Shown in pieces: positions 38,039-47,414 of a DNA stretch of 64,000 nucleotides. The notes below the pieces were generated by a model, which saw only the letters and a list, made by a program, of their open reading frames with translations, had not been told where the DNA came from and searched no databases. Origin of the DNA: Alistipes sp. CHKCI003 (GTDB taxonomy: Bacteria > Bacteroidota > Bacteroidia > Bacteroidales > Rikenellaceae); contig NZ_FCNT01000100.1 of the NCBI RefSeq assembly GCF_900021155.1, forward strand, positions 1 through 64,000. The letters are read 5' to 3'. How positions within the stretch are numbered: the stretch's first letter is position 1; each line of letters opens with the position of its first letter. A program made the translations under genes and the position numbers.

Positions 38039-41000
38039 ATGGAAACAAAACTACAATCCAAACAGCAATATCCGCGGTTTATCCAAAATAAACCGTGTGG
38101 TATTGACAAATTCGATGGAGGTTCGCAAGAAAGGTTGGCAAAAACTATTGCTCGCCATTTTTGTCAGAATGATTCATTGGATGAGGAATGTACTTTACCT
38201 CGAATTATCGGCATCGAAGGTATTTGGGGATCTGGAAAATCCAACGTGGTTAAAATGTTGGAACGTGAATTATCAGACGACTATTACTTTTTTGAGTATG
38301 ACGCATGGGGACATCAAGAGGACTTGCAACGCCGCTCTATATTGGAATTGCTTACAAGCAAACTTATTGATGATGGTATCCTATCTGGAAATGCAACAAT
38401 AAAAGTCAAAGGTGGAGGTACGAAAACCGTATCATGGTCTGAAAAGCTGAAATATTTATTAGCCCGTAAAACGGAGACCGTAACCGAAAAATATCCCCTT
38501 ATCAGTAATGGTATGGTTGCGGCATTTTTGGTTGCAGTTTTAACTCCGATATTTACATTTATTGCGTATGCAGTAAAACCTACACCCACAACATGGTGGT
38601 TTTCTTTATTGTCTATTATCATAGCTGCACTGCCAGTTCTTATTGCATTGTGCGTTTGGAAATGGGCATATAGCAAAGATCATAAATATGGATGGAGTTA
38701 TATGTTAGCTATTTATCAAGATAAAGTCGAAAAGGACGTTTGCTATGAGACTTTGAGCGAAGACGAACCAACGGTTTACGAGTTCAAAACATGGATGCAA
38801 GACATTTCTGATTTTATCAAGGAAAAAGGACAACGTAAATTAGTCCTTGTTTTTGACAACATGGATCGTCTCCCCGCTGAAAAAGTAAAAGAATTATGGT
38901 CTTCTATCCATACGTTCTTCGCCGATAGCGGTTTTGAAAATGTTTGGGCTGTTATTCCTTTCGATGAAACACATTTAGCTTGTGCATTCGGAGATGAGAC
39001 CGACGAACAAACGAAACAACTGACCAAGTATTTTATCAATAAAACTTTCCCTATTGTTTATCGTGTTGCTCCTCCTGTTATTACCGACTATCGAAGTATA
39101 TTCAACAAACTGTTTGTTGAAGCATTTGGAGAAACAGAAAATGAAGCGAAAGAAACTATAAATCGGATATTCAGATTGGTAAATCCTAATGCCAATGTTA
39201 GGGAAATTATATCATATATCAATGAGATGGTCGCTCTTAAACAAGAGTGGTGTAACGAAATTTTGATGATAAACATAGCATTGTTCTGTTTGAAGAAGAC
39301 GGATATTCTGGCAAATCCAGTAGAACAAATATTGTCCGGCGACTATCTGAATGGCATTCAAACAATAATTAACAATGATCTGCAAACACAACGCGAAATT
39401 GCAGCTTTGGTATATGGTGTCGATGTTGAAGATGCTCGACAAATTCCATTGAAAAAATATATTGAAGGCTGCATCAACGGAGAAGAAGACCACGACATAA
39501 ATCAATATGCAGAGACTAATAAACAATTTGACACTGTATTAGAAGAAGTTATACAATGTATGGACAATGCGCTTATCGATAAGATTATACATTGTTTGCA
39601 TAAATTAACTCGAAAGAGCGATGTTATTCTGCGTGTATGGCAAAGAATAGCACAATTGAAATTAAAAGAATCCATAGAGAAGCAGGTGTTCCCTGTCGAA
39701 TACCAAGAACTGCTGTTGCATTTAGACACGGAAAGCCAAAACCATGTGATTGCTCAATTATATAAGAAGATAGTTCGGTTCAATGACTTCAATGGCGGCG
39801 ACTATTTCAAAACGTTAGATGCAATAGACAGGTTTATTGCGCAAAATAAGTTGGCGTGCGATTTTACGTCATTGATTGAAGCAAAAACAGTCAAGCCAAA
39901 TACATTTATCGATTATATTCAAGCTGCAAATGCAACAGATGCTGCCTATCGGGATAACGCGACAACTAAAGCATATAAATATTATCAAGTAGCAACAAAT
40001 TCGGAGGCGCTCGATAATTATTTGGCAAACTTACTACCCGATAATTTCGACCATGCAGATATTGTAAAAACGTTAAAAGATAATTCTACCTATACGTTTC
40101 CAACGCTTTTGCAAGCGATCACGAATTGCATTGATGAACAGAATGTAAATAAAGATAATATAGGGGCTATATTTACAACCTATCGTTTATTGGCATCTGA
40201 CGAAGAAAGACCTTTACCTGTAACGTTAGATTCAACCTACATAAATCAGTTGCATTCTGAATTAGAAACTGATGGCCGAAACATTAAAGAGTCTGGATAT
40301 TACGATTTAGTCGCCATGCAATTGGCACATGGTCATTCCGTTTCCTTAATAGAGGGTGGAGATATAAAATATGTTGCAGAACTCATGGACTATTATGTGG
40401 ATCATGGAGACTTATTAGTAAATAGTGTGGGATGGAATATACCGCTATTAAATGAAACACTACAATACATGGTAAATCATAAACTTGGCTATAAATTATT
40501 GCTCTCAGACATATTGCCCCAATTTGAAGATATTAAGAACAGAATAGGTGTAACGGATGAGGTATTTATCGAGCATTTAGCAGAGTGGAATACCGATTTG
40601 GATAAGTATATCACTAAGAACAATATTAAAGATGTAATTCCTGACGCATCTTTTTACGATTTGACCACTAAAATAAGCAATGTCCTGACCGATCATATCA
40701 ATAAAATAGCGTTCGAAGCGTTGTCTGAAATAAGTGTTGATACATTATACGCCCAAAGAACAGCACATACATCATATTATTGGTTTGTCGCAATAAAACA
40801 TTTACTGGCTAAAATCAAATCCTTGCCAGATAACTTGACTGAATTTGGCAAAAAGATTCTGATGGATATTGCTTCTGGAACTCAAAGTTTGAATCCTTTC
40901 CCTAATTGTTTCAAGAATATAGTTGAAAGATTGGATAAACGAAAAATTAAATCGACAGTTACCGATATAAGAAATGATTTCTGCATCGGTAAAAAGACTA

Positions 41001-41293
41001 TCAATGCAATAAAGTTTCAATTTTTCGAAACATGGCTTAGATCGCATGGTAATTTGAAAAGTCAAGCTGGAGACGTTATTGATAAAATAGTGAAACCTGT
41101 AATTTCCGATGGGGCATGCCGTTCATTGATTCTGCAAAACAAAGATTTTTATATGGATTTAATAAATACAGCAGGGGATGATGCTTATGAATTGAAAAAG
41201 AGTCTCCGAAACCTCATACAAAAAGATTCAGATCCGCAATTGGTTAAATTTGTCAATTCGATAGATTCAGTACCTGAGGTTGAAACCGCGTAA
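38039..41293 (+). CDS. KAP-family P-loop NTPase with two membrane segments
   Basis: The 1084-residue protein begins with a KAP-type P-loop domain: IIGIEGIWGSGKS (Walker A at 61-68), the KAP-typical FFEYDAWGHQ near 85-95, two adjacent membrane segments inserted in the domain (about 158-182 and 186-210), and Walker B LVLVFDNMDRLP near 275. The remaining 700 residues are helical and match nothing I recognise; they may form a sensor or effector region. KAP NTPases include the phage exclusion protein PifA of plasmid F, so a defence or exclusion role is attractive but inferred. It starts 16 bp after the ATPase gene and is strongly AT-rich compared with the tra genes. Confidence 0.85.
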   Translation: METKLQSKQQYPRFIQNKPCGIDKFDGGSQERLAKTIARHFCQNDSLDEECTLPRIIGIEGIWGSGKSNVVKMLERELSDDYYFFEYDAWGHQEDLQRRSILELLTSKLIDDGILSGNATIKVKGGGTKTVSWSEKLKYLLARKTETVTEKYPLISNGMVAAFLVAVLTPIFTFIAYAVKPTPTTWWFSLLSIIIAALPVLIALCVWKWAYSKDHKYGWSYMLAIYQDKVEKDVCYETLSEDEPTVYEFKTWMQDISDFIKEKGQRKLVLVFDNMDRLPAEKVKELWSSIHTFFADSGFENVWAVIPFDETHLACAFGDETDEQTKQLTKYFINKTFPIVYRVAPPVITDYRSIFNKLFVEAFGETENEAKETINRIFRLVNPNANVREIISYINEMVALKQEWCNEILMINIALFCLKKTDILANPVEQILSGDYLNGIQTIINNDLQTQREIAALVYGVDVEDARQIPLKKYIEGCINGEEDHDINQYAETNKQFDTVLEEVIQCMDNALIDKIIHCLHKLTRKSDVILRVWQRIAQLKLKESIEKQVFPVEYQELLLHLDTESQNHVIAQLYKKIVRFNDFNGGDYFKTLDAIDRFIAQNKLACDFTSLIEAKTVKPNTFIDYIQAANATDAAYRDNATTKAYKYYQVATNSEALDNYLANLLPDNFDHADIVKTLKDNSTYTFPTLLQAITNCIDEQNVNKDNIGAIFTTYRLLASDEERPLPVTLDSTYINQLHSELETDGRNIKESGYYDLVAMQLAHGHSVSLIEGGDIKYVAELMDYYVDHGDLLVNSVGWNIPLLNETLQYMVNHKLGYKLLLSDILPQFEDIKNRIGVTDEVFIEHLAEWNTDLDKYITKNNIKDVIPDASFYDLTTKISNVLTDHINKIAFEALSEISVDTLYAQRTAHTSYYWFVAIKHLLAKIKSLPDNLTEFGKKILMDIASGTQSLNPFPNCFKNIVERLDKRKIKSTVTDIRNDFCIGKKTINAIKFQFFETWLRSHGNLKSQAGDVIDKIVKPVISDGACRSLILQNKDFYMDLINTAGDDAYELKKSLRNLIQKDSDPQLVKFVNSIDSVPEVETA

Positions 41294-41299
41294 GTATTT

Positions 41300-41430
41300 G
41301 TCTAACAAGTCCGAATTTTACGATTTTACCCGTCAGAACTGAAGTGCCCCCCAAAAAAATTGTATCCAACTTTTGGGGGTCACTTCAAACTTCGATAGGG
41401 ATAATTTTCAATTTTGGGGACTTGTTAGAC
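41300..41430. repeat. Nested inverted repeat between the KAP gene and mobC
   Basis: The outer arms GTCTAACAAGTCC (41300-41312) and its inverted copy (41418-41430) match exactly. An inner pair GAAGTGCCCCCCAAAA (41341-41356) and 41371-41386 matches in 15 of 16. The inner arms look like IS3-type insertion-sequence ends facing each other. The right outer arm overlaps the mobC stop codon region. It probably works as a bidirectional terminator between the two convergent genes and may be a relic of an insertion. Confidence 0.65.
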
Positions 41431-43443
41431 AGTCTCATTATCTGGTAGCAGTTTACACAGCACCGGATCGTTTTTGATACGCTCCAGTTCCTCCTGCACA
41501 ATCTGCTTCACCTCTTCCTTGATGCGCCGGTAGTTCGCCTGCACCGTTTCCTTCATGCGGTCGTTGCCGTCCTCGTCCGTGAAGTTTGTAATGACGGGAA
41601 TTTTCTTGTAGGCACTTTCTTCCCGTTTCACCTTTTCGGCATCCACCACAATCTCGCAATGAAAAATCTTCTGCTCGATACGCTCGTTGAAGTTGTCGGA
41701 TACAGAACCGACAAACATTCCCTGCGTAAGCCCGGAAATCTTACTCGGTGGAATGAGCGCGTCCATCTGCGTGTTGATGGAGGTGGAAACATCCTGCCGG
41801 TTGATGGAGATGGACTGCCGTTTCTGCAACACCTTACCGAACCGCTCGGAGAGCGTCTTGGCTGTTTCCCCCACCACCTGACCGGAGAAAATATTGCCGA
41901 CAGTGTTCATCACCACTTTCGCCTCTTTGTCCCCGTAGTCACGCACTAACTGGCTGAAATCCTGAAAGCCCAGACACACGGCAACCTTGTTGCTTCGGGC
42001 GGTAGCTATAAGATTGTCCAACCCTTTGAAGTATATTGTGGGCAACTCGTCGATGATGACCGATGACTTCAGCATCCCCTTCTTGTTGATGAGCTTCACG
42101 ATACGGGAATTATACAGACCGAGTGCCGCACCGTAGATATTCTGACGGTCGGGATTGTTACCCACGCAGAGGATTTTCGGCTCTTCGGGATTGTTGATGT
42201 CCAGCGTAAACTCGCTGTCTGACATCACCCAGTAGAGCTGCGGTGAAATCATCCTCGAAAGCGGGATTTTTGCCGACGCTATCTGACCCATGAGCTGCTC
42301 CGCAGCCCCTCCAAGCCACGCATCCATGAACGGCGAAAGGTAGTTCTCCAGCTCCGGATAAGAGGTCAGTATCGGAAATATATCCTCGTAACGGCGGTTC
42401 AGAAACTCGATAGCATGGGGAAACGTGCAAAACTTCCCGTTCTGATAGATTTTGAGATACCAGATAATACTGGCAAACAGAATGATAGGTGACTCCACGA
42501 AGAAGTCGCCCTGCTTTTGCACCCACGTTTTATTGAGGTTGAGCATTATTGTGTAGGCACTCTCATAGGCATCCGTAATATCTTCCATAAAATCCGGGTG
42601 AATGGGATTGCACCGATGAGAGCGTCGCGGGTCGTCGAAGTTGATCACATAGAACTTCGGCTTTACCTTGTAGCCGTCCGGGTGGTTCAGCAAATGGTTG
42701 TAGGCAATAGTAGATAGGTCGGGATACTTGAAATCGTAGATGTATTGACTAAAGCCCTTTTCAATCTGTTGCTTGATAAAATTGTTTACCACGGCATAGG
42801 ACTTGCCGCTGCCCGGCGTACCCAACACGATGGACGCACGGAAGGGATTAACTACATTGATCCAACCGTTGTTCCAGCGTTTCCTGTAATAGAAACGTGT
42901 CGGCAGATTGACCGAATACTCGCTTTCGATAAGCCTCGTTTCCTGCATGAAACTCTCGTTCTCGTTGTTGAAAACATCCTCCATCAAATTGTGTTTCAAC
43001 AGGCGGCTCATCCACAGACCACCCATCAACAGGCAGACATAGCCCGTTCCAATGGTAAGGACATACAGTCCCGTCACCGCTTCAAGCGGCAGCGGCAGGG
43101 GCAGCAACCACCAGTTCAGGAAAAACAGCACGAACCCGACGGCAAATGCTGTCCAGATTCTCCCCCAAGTGATTTTCTCACCCTTGACACCCTTCGTACC
43201 CAGACAGGACAAGGCAAGCAAAAGGACGGAAAACAGCTTCGTGTAGAGAATGGAATGGAACAGCCCCGCCGTGCGGTCGAAGTTCAGAAGGATTTTGTCC
43301 ACCACGCCGATGTTCACGCCCCACAGCCGGATGGCTTCGTAGCAGAACCAGTACACGTTCATGACCACTAAAATGATACTCACGGCACGCAGAAAATCCA
43401 TGATTTTCGCCAATGCCCTCAAATCGTCTTCTTGTTGTGACAT
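41425..43443 (-). CDS. mobC: MobC coupling protein (VirD4/TraG type)
   Basis: MobC is the type IV coupling ATPase that hands the nicked DNA-relaxase complex to the mating channel. The 672-residue protein has several N-terminal membrane segments (about 15-40, 60-85, 92-112, 118-140), then a cytoplasmic ATPase domain with Walker A IVLGTPGSGKSYAV, Walker B KSSVIIDELPTIYF, and the VirD4-type motif CLGFQDFSQL. The protein ends in charged helices. It follows mobB (30 bp gap) in the mobABC operon and faces the KAP NTPase gene. Confidence 0.93.
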   Translation of the reverse strand: MSQQEDDLRALAKIMDFLRAVSIILVVMNVYWFCYEAIRLWGVNIGVVDKILLNFDRTAGLFHSILYTKLFSVLLLALSCLGTKGVKGEKITWGRIWTAFAVGFVLFFLNWWLLPLPLPLEAVTGLYVLTIGTGYVCLLMGGLWMSRLLKHNLMEDVFNNENESFMQETRLIESEYSVNLPTRFYYRKRWNNGWINVVNPFRASIVLGTPGSGKSYAVVNNFIKQQIEKGFSQYIYDFKYPDLSTIAYNHLLNHPDGYKVKPKFYVINFDDPRRSHRCNPIHPDFMEDITDAYESAYTIMLNLNKTWVQKQGDFFVESPIILFASIIWYLKIYQNGKFCTFPHAIEFLNRRYEDIFPILTSYPELENYLSPFMDAWLGGAAEQLMGQIASAKIPLSRMISPQLYWVMSDSEFTLDINNPEEPKILCVGNNPDRQNIYGAALGLYNSRIVKLINKKGMLKSSVIIDELPTIYFKGLDNLIATARSNKVAVCLGFQDFSQLVRDYGDKEAKVVMNTVGNIFSGQVVGETAKTLSERFGKVLQKRQSISINRQDVSTSINTQMDALIPPSKISGLTQGMFVGSVSDNFNERIEQKIFHCEIVVDAEKVKREESAYKKIPVITNFTDEDGNDRMKETVQANYRRIKEEVKQIVQEELERIKNDPVLCKLLPDNETV

Positions 43444-43473
43444 ACATTGATTTTTTAATTGTTGATACTCTGA

Positions 43474-44721
43474 TTACATACCCAAGCCCTTGCGTTTTTT
43501 CTTCTTTTTGCGCTTCATCGCCCGGATGAAAGCCTCTTCCTCGGCATCTACCGCCGGACCTTCGGGAGTGAGCAAGCCCATACCGCCCGATATATCTTCA
43601 CTGTCGTAGGCGGTCTGCCCGTGTGCCTTGTCCGCAGCATCCACAGGGATGGATAGCGGTATCGGCGGTTGTCCGGCGTATGGCAGGGTGAAGTGTTCCT
43701 GCAAGGCATTCGCCGAAAGCTCCTTACCCATGCGCGAACCGTTCAGCACGCATCCCGTGCGGTGGTCGATGAAGGTAGCCCCATAGATGCGCCCTTCCTC
43801 TGTGTAGCGCAGTACGGTGTCGATGCCCTTCTCTTTGAGTTGGGATACAAATTTGTCCTTGTCATAAGTGCCTTGCAGCACGGAAAGGACGGTGCGTTTC
43901 GTCATGTCTGCCAGTTTCCTATCCTTGATTTCCGATTTGGAACGGACAAACTTCTTCTGTACGGCTTCATAGCCTGCGGACTTCCCGAAAAGCGAGGATT
44001 TGAACGGGTTGCCCACCTTGTTACCCTTGTCGTCCGTGACGGAATAGACCAGCCCGTGATACTCCCGTCCGCGCACGTTGCCCCTCGCTTCCTCCACCGT
44101 CATATTATATAAGGAAAGGAGCGCACGGTATTCGCCCATCGTCTGGAAACGGTACTGCCCATTCAGAGCCTTCACGGTGTTGCCTACCTGCTTCTTCACA
44201 TCACCTGCCGATGCGGCCACCTTGCGCAACGGATTATCCAATCTCTGATTTTTACGTTCTGCCGGATGCAATCCGTACTTCTGTTCCAGTTCCCTGCGGA
44301 TACGGTCGCTGCGGCGGTAGAGAAAATCCCGGTTGAGCCTTTTCCCGTTCTCGTCCACGTTGACCGTCACGATGTGCAGGTGGTGGCGGTCGATGTCCTC
44401 GTGCTTGAATACAAGATAAGGCTGGTTTCCGAAACCGAGTTTTTCCAGATACTCGCGGGCGATATTCTGCAACTCAATATCGGTCAGCACATCCTCCGGG
44501 TGCGGGTTGAGAGAGATATGCACCACCGGCTTCTCGATCTTCATCTGCGGTGGCAGGAAGGTGAGAAAACCCTCCATCGCCTTGCCTATGTCCACCGTTC
44601 CCGAACCGTCATTGTAGATGCGGTTGGTGGTGAGAAGCCGCCCCTGCGCCTCGTTAATCTTCTCCCCGTTGTAGGCAATCGCGCCGTACAACGAACTTCC
44701 TACACTGATTTTTGCGACCAT
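43474..44721 (-). CDS. mobB: MobB relaxase (MobB/MOBP-type)
   Basis: MobB is the relaxase that nicks oriT and leads DNA into the recipient. The 415-residue protein has the relaxase layout: N-terminal MVAKISVGSSLYGAIAYNGEK, PVVHISLNPHPEDVLTD, and the metal-binding histidine motif DRHHLHIVTVNVDENG near 130. The catalytic tyrosine is probably in the first 40 residues (Y12 or Y17). The C-terminus is basic (KRKKKKKRKGLG). Its start overlaps the mobA end by 22 bp, indicating coupled translation. Confidence 0.92.
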   Translation of the reverse strand: MVAKISVGSSLYGAIAYNGEKINEAQGRLLTTNRIYNDGSGTVDIGKAMEGFLTFLPPQMKIEKPVVHISLNPHPEDVLTDIELQNIAREYLEKLGFGNQPYLVFKHEDIDRHHLHIVTVNVDENGKRLNRDFLYRRSDRIRRELEQKYGLHPAERKNQRLDNPLRKVAASAGDVKKQVGNTVKALNGQYRFQTMGEYRALLSLYNMTVEEARGNVRGREYHGLVYSVTDDKGNKVGNPFKSSLFGKSAGYEAVQKKFVRSKSEIKDRKLADMTKRTVLSVLQGTYDKDKFVSQLKEKGIDTVLRYTEEGRIYGATFIDHRTGCVLNGSRMGKELSANALQEHFTLPYAGQPPIPLSIPVDAADKAHGQTAYDSEDISGGMGLLTPEGPAVDAEEEAFIRAMKRKKKKKRKGLGM

Positions 44722-45128
44722 TTTGCCTCCATTTCCCTTGAAAGTTCCACAATCCGGCGGCTCAGTTTCACGAGTTCGACGGTGTGTTGCTCTAATTTGT
44801 AGAGCAACGCCATCGCCTTTTTCTCTGAAAAATGCAGCCTCAGTTCCTTCACGACTTGGTTGTAATTCGTACCCACGGCACGGAATTGTGCATGAAAATC
44901 CGACAGTTTGGTGTAATAGTCCACCAACGTCTTGTCCACCTTCAGCACCTTGAACGGTTGCCCGAAGAAGTGCGCTTTGAGGAAAACAGACCGTGCATAG
45001 ACACCCGATTTTCCGAACATGGCGAGGAAACGGTTGTGTTCCTCCTCGTTGAAACGGACGGTGTACCGGTACACCGCCGGATCAAGTTTGGGATTTCTCC
45101 CTGATTTGCTTTTCCTTTTCTCTTTCAT
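44700..45128 (-). CDS. mobA: MobA mobilisation protein
   Basis: The 142-residue basic protein begins KEKRKSKSGRNPKLDPAVYRYTVRFNEEEHNRFLAMFGKSG, the ribbon-helix-helix-like pattern of MobA/MobC accessory proteins that bind oriT and help the relaxase. The remainder is helical (KLSDFHAQFRAVGTNYNQVVKELR), the usual core of this family. It is the first gene of the mobABC operon and reads away from the hairpin-rich region at 45129-45500, consistent with binding there. Confidence 0.9.
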   Translation of the reverse strand: MKEKRKSKSGRNPKLDPAVYRYTVRFNEEEHNRFLAMFGKSGVYARSVFLKAHFFGQPFKVLKVDKTLVDYYTKLSDFHAQFRAVGTNYNQVVKELRLHFSEKKAMALLYKLEQHTVELVKLSRRIVELSREMEAKWSQKSV

Positions 45129-45513
45129 ATTACTTTGGATTTAGCGGATTGACGGCATAAGCCGCCGCTTCGGATTACAGCACCGCAGTTCTGAAAGGCT
45201 TCCCGACTTCGGAGGGAAAGCCCGCCCCCTGCAAGGGCAAGTGCTTTTCGTGGCTGCTCAAAATATTTTGAGCGGCTGAAAAGACATCTTGCTATGTTCA
45301 GGTGAACATAAAAATCCGTCAGGGGACGGATTGGGAAAATACCTTTCAGGACTCCGGGCCGCGCGTCATCGGCGAACCCTGCTGTCCGGGTGCAAAGTTA
45401 CGCCCTTAAAGCGGTATCGGACAGATGCTTGACCCGGTCAATGACTGCCAACCGGCGCAACGTGCCGCCACTTGCCGGAGAAGTGATACAGGTTCCAAAA
45501 TATACTTGTTTAT
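45129..45513. other. Probable oriT and divergent control region between mobA and traA
   Basis: Three hairpins follow each other: a perfect 18-bp palindrome (GCTCAAAATATTTTGAGC, 45256-45273), ATGTTCA-GG-TGAACAT (45295-45310), and AATCCGTC-AGGG-GACGGATT (45313-45332). A minus-oriented TAACTTTG box (45400-45393) suggests a promoter for mobA. The position between the divergent mob and tra operons and next to mobA fits an oriT. The nick site cannot be named from the sequence. Confidence 0.6.
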
Positions 45514-45837
45514 TTGCAGCATGATTCAAGAAACGAACGATTTGAAGATATGATAAACGGAACATTCAAATACCCGGAAATCCGCTTCTTCGGATACTTG
45601 CCGAAACGGATACCCGAACCGTCGGAAACCCGGTTCTCCGACAATTCGGTGACGTATGGATTCAATGACTTCATGACGCAATGTCGTCAATCACCATTTG
45701 TCCGACGCACCGCTTCACCACAGAACCGGATACGCGACGACCCGCCTGCGTGTGTAGTCACGGAAGCGGATGGTGCGACAGCCAAATCCGTATGGAAACA
45801 GAAAAACAAATCATCAACAATTAAAATAAATGGAACT
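45514..45837 (+). other. Open region upstream of traA
   Basis: The traA frame stays open for 108 codons upstream of its family start, but the translated sequence has no similarity I recognise and no ATG with a clear ribosome-binding site at its beginning. I treat it as the traA leader. It could encode an N-terminal extension or a small separate protein. Confidence 0.35.
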
Positions 45838-46599
45838 ATGAGTAAGGAAATCTTCGTTGCATTCGCAACACAGAAAGGTGGCATCGGCAAATCCACTGTC
45901 ACGGCACTTGCCGCCAGCTACCTGCACAACGTGAAAGGCTACAATGTCGCCGTCGTGGACTGCGACGACCCGCAGCACAGCATCCACGGGCTGCGCGAAC
46001 ACGAAATGGGGCTTATCGACAGCAGCACCTACTTCAAGGCTCTCGCTTGCGACCATTTCCGCCGGATCAAAAAGAACGCCTACACCATCGTCAAAAGCAA
46101 TGCGGTGAACGCCCTCGACGATGCCGAGAGGATGATTGCCACTGAGGACGTGAAACCCGACGTGGTGTTCTTCGACATGCCCGGCACACTCCGAAGCAAC
46201 GGCGTGATAAAGACGCTCTCGCAGATGGACTACATTTTCACTCCGCTGAGTGCCGACCGCTTTGTCGTGGAGAGTACCCTGAAATTCGTCACGATGTTCC
46301 GCGACAGGCTGATGACTACCGGACAGGCGAAAACAAAGGGGCTGCATCTGTTCTGGACGATGGTGGACGGCAGGGAGAGGAACGACTTGTACGGCATCTA
46401 CGAGGAAGTGATAGCCGAAATGGGCTTTCCGGTACTTTCCACCCGCTTGCCCGACAGCAAGAAGTTCCGCCGTGACCTTTCGGAAGAGCGCAAGAGCGTT
46501 TTCCGCTCCACCATCTTCCCGATGGACACGGCACTGCTGAAAGGGAGTGGCATCCGGGAGTTTTCCGAAGAGATAAGCGACATCATCAGACCGCAGTGA
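45838..46599 (+). CDS. traA: TraA, ParA/MinD-like ATPase
   Basis: TraA is the first gene of the CTnDOT transfer operon. The 253-residue product is a ParA/Soj-like ATPase with the deviant Walker A FATQKGGIGKST, Walker A' VAVVDCDDPQHS and Walker B DVVFFDMPGTL. Its role in transfer is not essential in all elements and may involve positioning. The start is set at the ATG of MSKEIFVAF. The next gene begins 2 bp after its stop. Confidence 0.92.
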   Translation: MSKEIFVAFATQKGGIGKSTVTALAASYLHNVKGYNVAVVDCDDPQHSIHGLREHEMGLIDSSTYFKALACDHFRRIKKNAYTIVKSNAVNALDDAERMIATEDVKPDVVFFDMPGTLRSNGVIKTLSQMDYIFTPLSADRFVVESTLKFVTMFRDRLMTTGQAKTKGLHLFWTMVDGRERNDLYGIYEEVIAEMGFPVLSTRLPDSKKFRRDLSEERKSVFRSTIFPMDTALLKGSGIREFSEEISDIIRPQ

Positions 46600-46601
46600 A
46601 C

Positions 46602-47042
46602 ATGGGCAGCAGGAAAGTGAACACGGAAGGCATCGACGAGGAACTGCTGTTAGCCTCCATCGGGCGGCGCACACAGGACGGGACACTGCGCCCCGCACAG
46701 GAAGTACCCGCAGCTGCACCGACCGAAGAGGACACCGCCGCACCGGAACCATCTCCTGTGCAACCCGTAACACGGGAAAAAGCGCAGAGGGAAAGTGGAC
46801 GCCGGAAAAGGCAGGACGAGGACTACAACGAGCTATTCCTGCGCCGCAACGAGATAAAGACCCGCCAATGTGTCTATATCAGCCGTGACGTCCACGGCAA
46901 GATCCTCAGAATCGTGAACGACATCGCCGGAGGGGAAATCTCAGTAGGCGGATATGTGGATACCGTGCTGCGCCAGCATCTGGAACAGCACAAGGAGAGA
47001 ATCAACGAACTGTACAAGAAACAACGTGAAGATCTGATTTGA
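46602..47042 (+). CDS. traB: TraB, DUF3408 protein
   Basis: The 146-residue product has a disordered, Pro/Glu-rich first half and a C-terminal DUF3408-like part (NELFLRRNEIKTRQCVYISRDVHGKILRIVNDIAGGEISVGGYVDTVLRQHLEQH), which looks like a ribbon-helix-helix DNA-binding domain. It lies between traA and a related gene at 47045. The symbol rests on gene order. The function is unknown. Confidence 0.82.
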   Translation: MGSRKVNTEGIDEELLLASIGRRTQDGTLRPAQEVPAAAPTEEDTAAPEPSPVQPVTREKAQRESGRRKRQDEDYNELFLRRNEIKTRQCVYISRDVHGKILRIVNDIAGGEISVGGYVDTVLRQHLEQHKERINELYKKQREDLI

Positions 47043-47044
47043 AA

Positions 47045-47398
47045 ATGGAAAAAGAAATGACACCGAATGAAAAAAGACCACAGCAAGACTGCGGAGGTAT
47101 GTTTACCCAAGTGCAGGCGAGTGTGGAAATACTGTCGCCTGTCCCGGTAAGCGGCAAATGCAGTGAGAAGGACTATGAACGCCTGTTCATCCGCGACCCG
47201 GAAGTAAAGGCACGTGAGGGGAAGATGGCGTATGTGCGCCCGGAGTACCACGAGCGTATCATGCGTATCACCCGTGTAATCGGGCATGACCGGCTTACGC
47301 TGTCCGCTTACATCGACCATGTGCTGACGCACCACTTCAACCAGTGCGAAGATGCGATAAAGAGCCTTTATGCCCGAAATTACAATTCAGTATTCTAA
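47045..47398 (+). CDS. traC: TraC, DUF3408 protein
   Basis: The 117-residue product shares with TraB the C-terminal DUF3408 pattern (YERLFIRDPEVKAREGKMAYVRPEYHERIMRITRVIGHDRLTLSAYIDHVLTHHF). The two adjacent genes are probably duplicates. A ribbon-helix-helix fold suggests DNA binding and perhaps self-regulation of the tra operon. It starts 2 bp after traB and its stop falls just before traD. Confidence 0.82.
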   Translation: MEKEMTPNEKRPQQDCGGMFTQVQASVEILSPVPVSGKCSEKDYERLFIRDPEVKAREGKMAYVRPEYHERIMRITRVIGHDRLTLSAYIDHVLTHHFNQCEDAIKSLYARNYNSVF

Positions 47399-47414
47399 CC
47401 AAAAACGGAAGGAT

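Noticed and set aside
36892..41293. The two NTPase genes as a known named defence system
   Set aside because: I recognise the families (AAA_14/DUF4143, KAP) but not an established two-gene system with this pair, so I give no system name.
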